A DNA stretch of 64,000 bases. It comes from Bacteroides_D sp963543925 (lineage in GTDB: Bacteria; Bacteroidota; Bacteroidia; Bacteroidales; CAJPTX01). The position numbers and the translations under genes were made by a program. Positions within the stretch are counted from its first letter, which is position 1. Each line of letters begins with the position of its first letter. Below, one piece after another: positions 63,123-64,000 of this stretch. The stretch spans positions 1-64,000 of the forward strand of contig CAUUCP010000004.1 in NCBI GenBank assembly GCA_963543925.1. Direction: 5' to 3'. Under the pieces are notes generated by a model, which was not told the DNA's origin, searched no databases, and saw nothing but the letters and a program-made list of their open reading frames with translations.

Positions 63123-63130
63123 TACCTTTG
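63123..63130 (+). promoter_or_regulatory. -7 box for aroB
   Basis: TACCTTTG lies 20 bases before the aroB ATG, back to back with the minus-strand box at 63095-63102. Confidence 0.55.
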
Positions 63131-63150
63131 TGTACAAACAGGATTCGGTT

Positions 63151-64000
63151 ATGGAAACGATGCACTATGGCAACGAGGGTAAAACGACCATCTATACGGA
63201 TGCGCCCCTCGAACTCCTTACGACACTACTCGGCGCGCGGCGCGCGGTCATAATTATCGACGCAGGGATTTACCCTCTCCTCAAAGCCCGCCTCCCCCAA
63301 ACGCTGGTCTATACGGTCGCCTCTGGTGAACACAGCAAAAGTATGCGCCAAGCCGCGGAGATCTACCGCTTTTTACAAAACAACGGCGTGGATCGCGACA
63401 CTGTGCTGGTGGGTATTGGGGGAGGCGTGGTGACCGACCTCTCGGGCTTTGTGGCTGCAACCTATCTACGGGGCGTCTCGCTCATCCTTGTTCCTACGAC
63501 CGTCCTCGCACAAGTAGACGCCGCTATCGGTGGGAAGAACGCCGTGAACCTCCACGGATTCAAAAACATCATCGGGACAATCTACCAACCCGAGGCTATC
63601 GTGTGTGACTATAACCTCCTCTCCTCCCTCCCTGACGAAGAGATACGCGGCGGGGTGGCGGAGATGATCAAACACTGCATGATCGCCGATCGAGAACAAT
63701 TTGAGTACTTCGCTACCCACGTCGACGACATCCTCGCCCTACAACGCGAGGCGCTCCAGACCATCATCCCGTGGTCTATCCGCATCAAGACGGAGTTCAT
63801 CGAAACGGATGTCTTCGACCGAAGTGTACGTCGTCTTCTCAATTTTGGTCACACTTGGGGACATGCCGTAGAGGCGGTCACTGGACTTCATCACGGCTAC
63901 GCGGTATCCGTGGGGATGTGTTTTGCGACGCGCTTGGCGGTACACAAAGGACTCTGTGATTCCAGCGTATTAAACGCGCTAGAAACGCTATTAGAACGCT
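63151..64000 (+). CDS. aroB: 3-Dehydroquinate synthase, partial (runs off the window)
   Basis: The first 283 residues of AroB, the second enzyme of the shikimate pathway, are visible. NAD- and metal-binding motifs are present: YTVASGEHSKSM, VGIGGGVVTDLSGFVAATYL, PTTVLAQVDAAIGGKNAVNL, GGVAEMIKHCMI and RLLNFGHTWGHAVEAVTG. The frame is open to the window's last base, so the C-terminal part (roughly 60-70 residues) lies outside. ATG at 63151, 20 bases after a -7 box. Confidence 0.96.
   Translation, partial: METMHYGNEGKTTIYTDAPLELLTTLLGARRAVIIIDAGIYPLLKARLPQTLVYTVASGEHSKSMRQAAEIYRFLQNNGVDRDTVLVGIGGGVVTDLSGFVAATYLRGVSLILVPTTVLAQVDAAIGGKNAVNLHGFKNIIGTIYQPEAIVCDYNLLSSLPDEEIRGGVAEMIKHCMIADREQFEYFATHVDDILALQREALQTIIPWSIRIKTEFIETDVFDRSVRRLLNFGHTWGHAVEAVTGLHHGYAVSVGMCFATRLAVHKGLCDSSVLNALETLLER

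Overview
The window looks like chromosomal DNA of a Porphyromonas-type Bacteroidota. The evidence is: type IX secretion (T9SS) C-terminal sorting domains on four large exported proteins; a SusC/SusD (RagA/RagB-like) pair; gingipain-family C25 and streptopain-family C10 cysteine proteases; BspA/DUF285 surface repeats; Bacteroidota-only families (DUF4271, DUF5063, a GldA-like ATPase); and many promoter -7 boxes of the Bacteroidota form TAnnTTTG. Proteases, dipeptidases, a RagAB-like importer and an ADP-forming acyl-CoA synthetase fit a peptide-fermenting lifestyle. The species assignment is inference.

Layout. 1-12.4 kb: a membrane protein with three near-identical ~54-residue repeats, a DUF285 T9SS surface protein, and a minus-strand susC-susD-C10 protease operon. 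12.6-13.0 kb: the first of four copies of a ~355-bp intergenic repeat. 13.1-26.5 kb: a lipoprotein, ribF-gltX, a DUF1703-type AAA/PD-(D/E)XK protein, ubiX divergent from an exported unknown plus a gldA-like gene, an OmpA/TPR lipoprotein, a prolyl oligopeptidase, and a DUF5063/3'-5' exonuclease pair. 26.6-39.1 kb: repeat copy two, then a plus-strand run of PorV/PorQ-like barrel, glutaminyl cyclotransferase, pbpC, gingipain-like C25 protease, yihY and uvrB. 39.2-42.8 kb: a second DUF285 T9SS protein and repeat copy three. 42.9-54.2 kb: ADP-forming acyl-CoA synthetase, a 47-residue membrane peptide, recF-DUF721-nrnA, an orphan chemoreceptor, an ICMT-like methyltransferase, a C69 dipeptidase, DUF805 and xseA. 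54.6-63.1 kb (minus): gcvT behind a DPP III-like M49 peptidase, a large exported unknown, an outer-membrane gene remnant cut off by repeat copy four, then yidD-rnpA-hemD-DUF4271. The window ends inside aroB (+).

How the genes may work together. The C10 and C25 proteases would be exported by T9SS to digest protein outside the cell. The SusC/SusD pair made from the same operon as the C10 protease would import peptides. Prolyl oligopeptidase, the M49 peptidase and the C69 dipeptidase would finish the digestion, and the acyl-CoA synthetase could recover ATP from acyl-CoA products of amino-acid fermentation. Glutaminyl cyclotransferase would cap exported proteins whose mature end is Gln.

The most unusual signals are: the four-copy repeat with imperfect terminal inverted repeats, a palindrome and 11-bp phased repeats, apparently a non-autonomous transposable element (MITE); a gene remnant truncated by one copy; long G tracts, including 11 Gs just upstream of the PorV/PorQ-like gene; promoter -7 boxes only 6-8 bases from start codons; and a chemoreceptor with no chemotaxis genes nearby.
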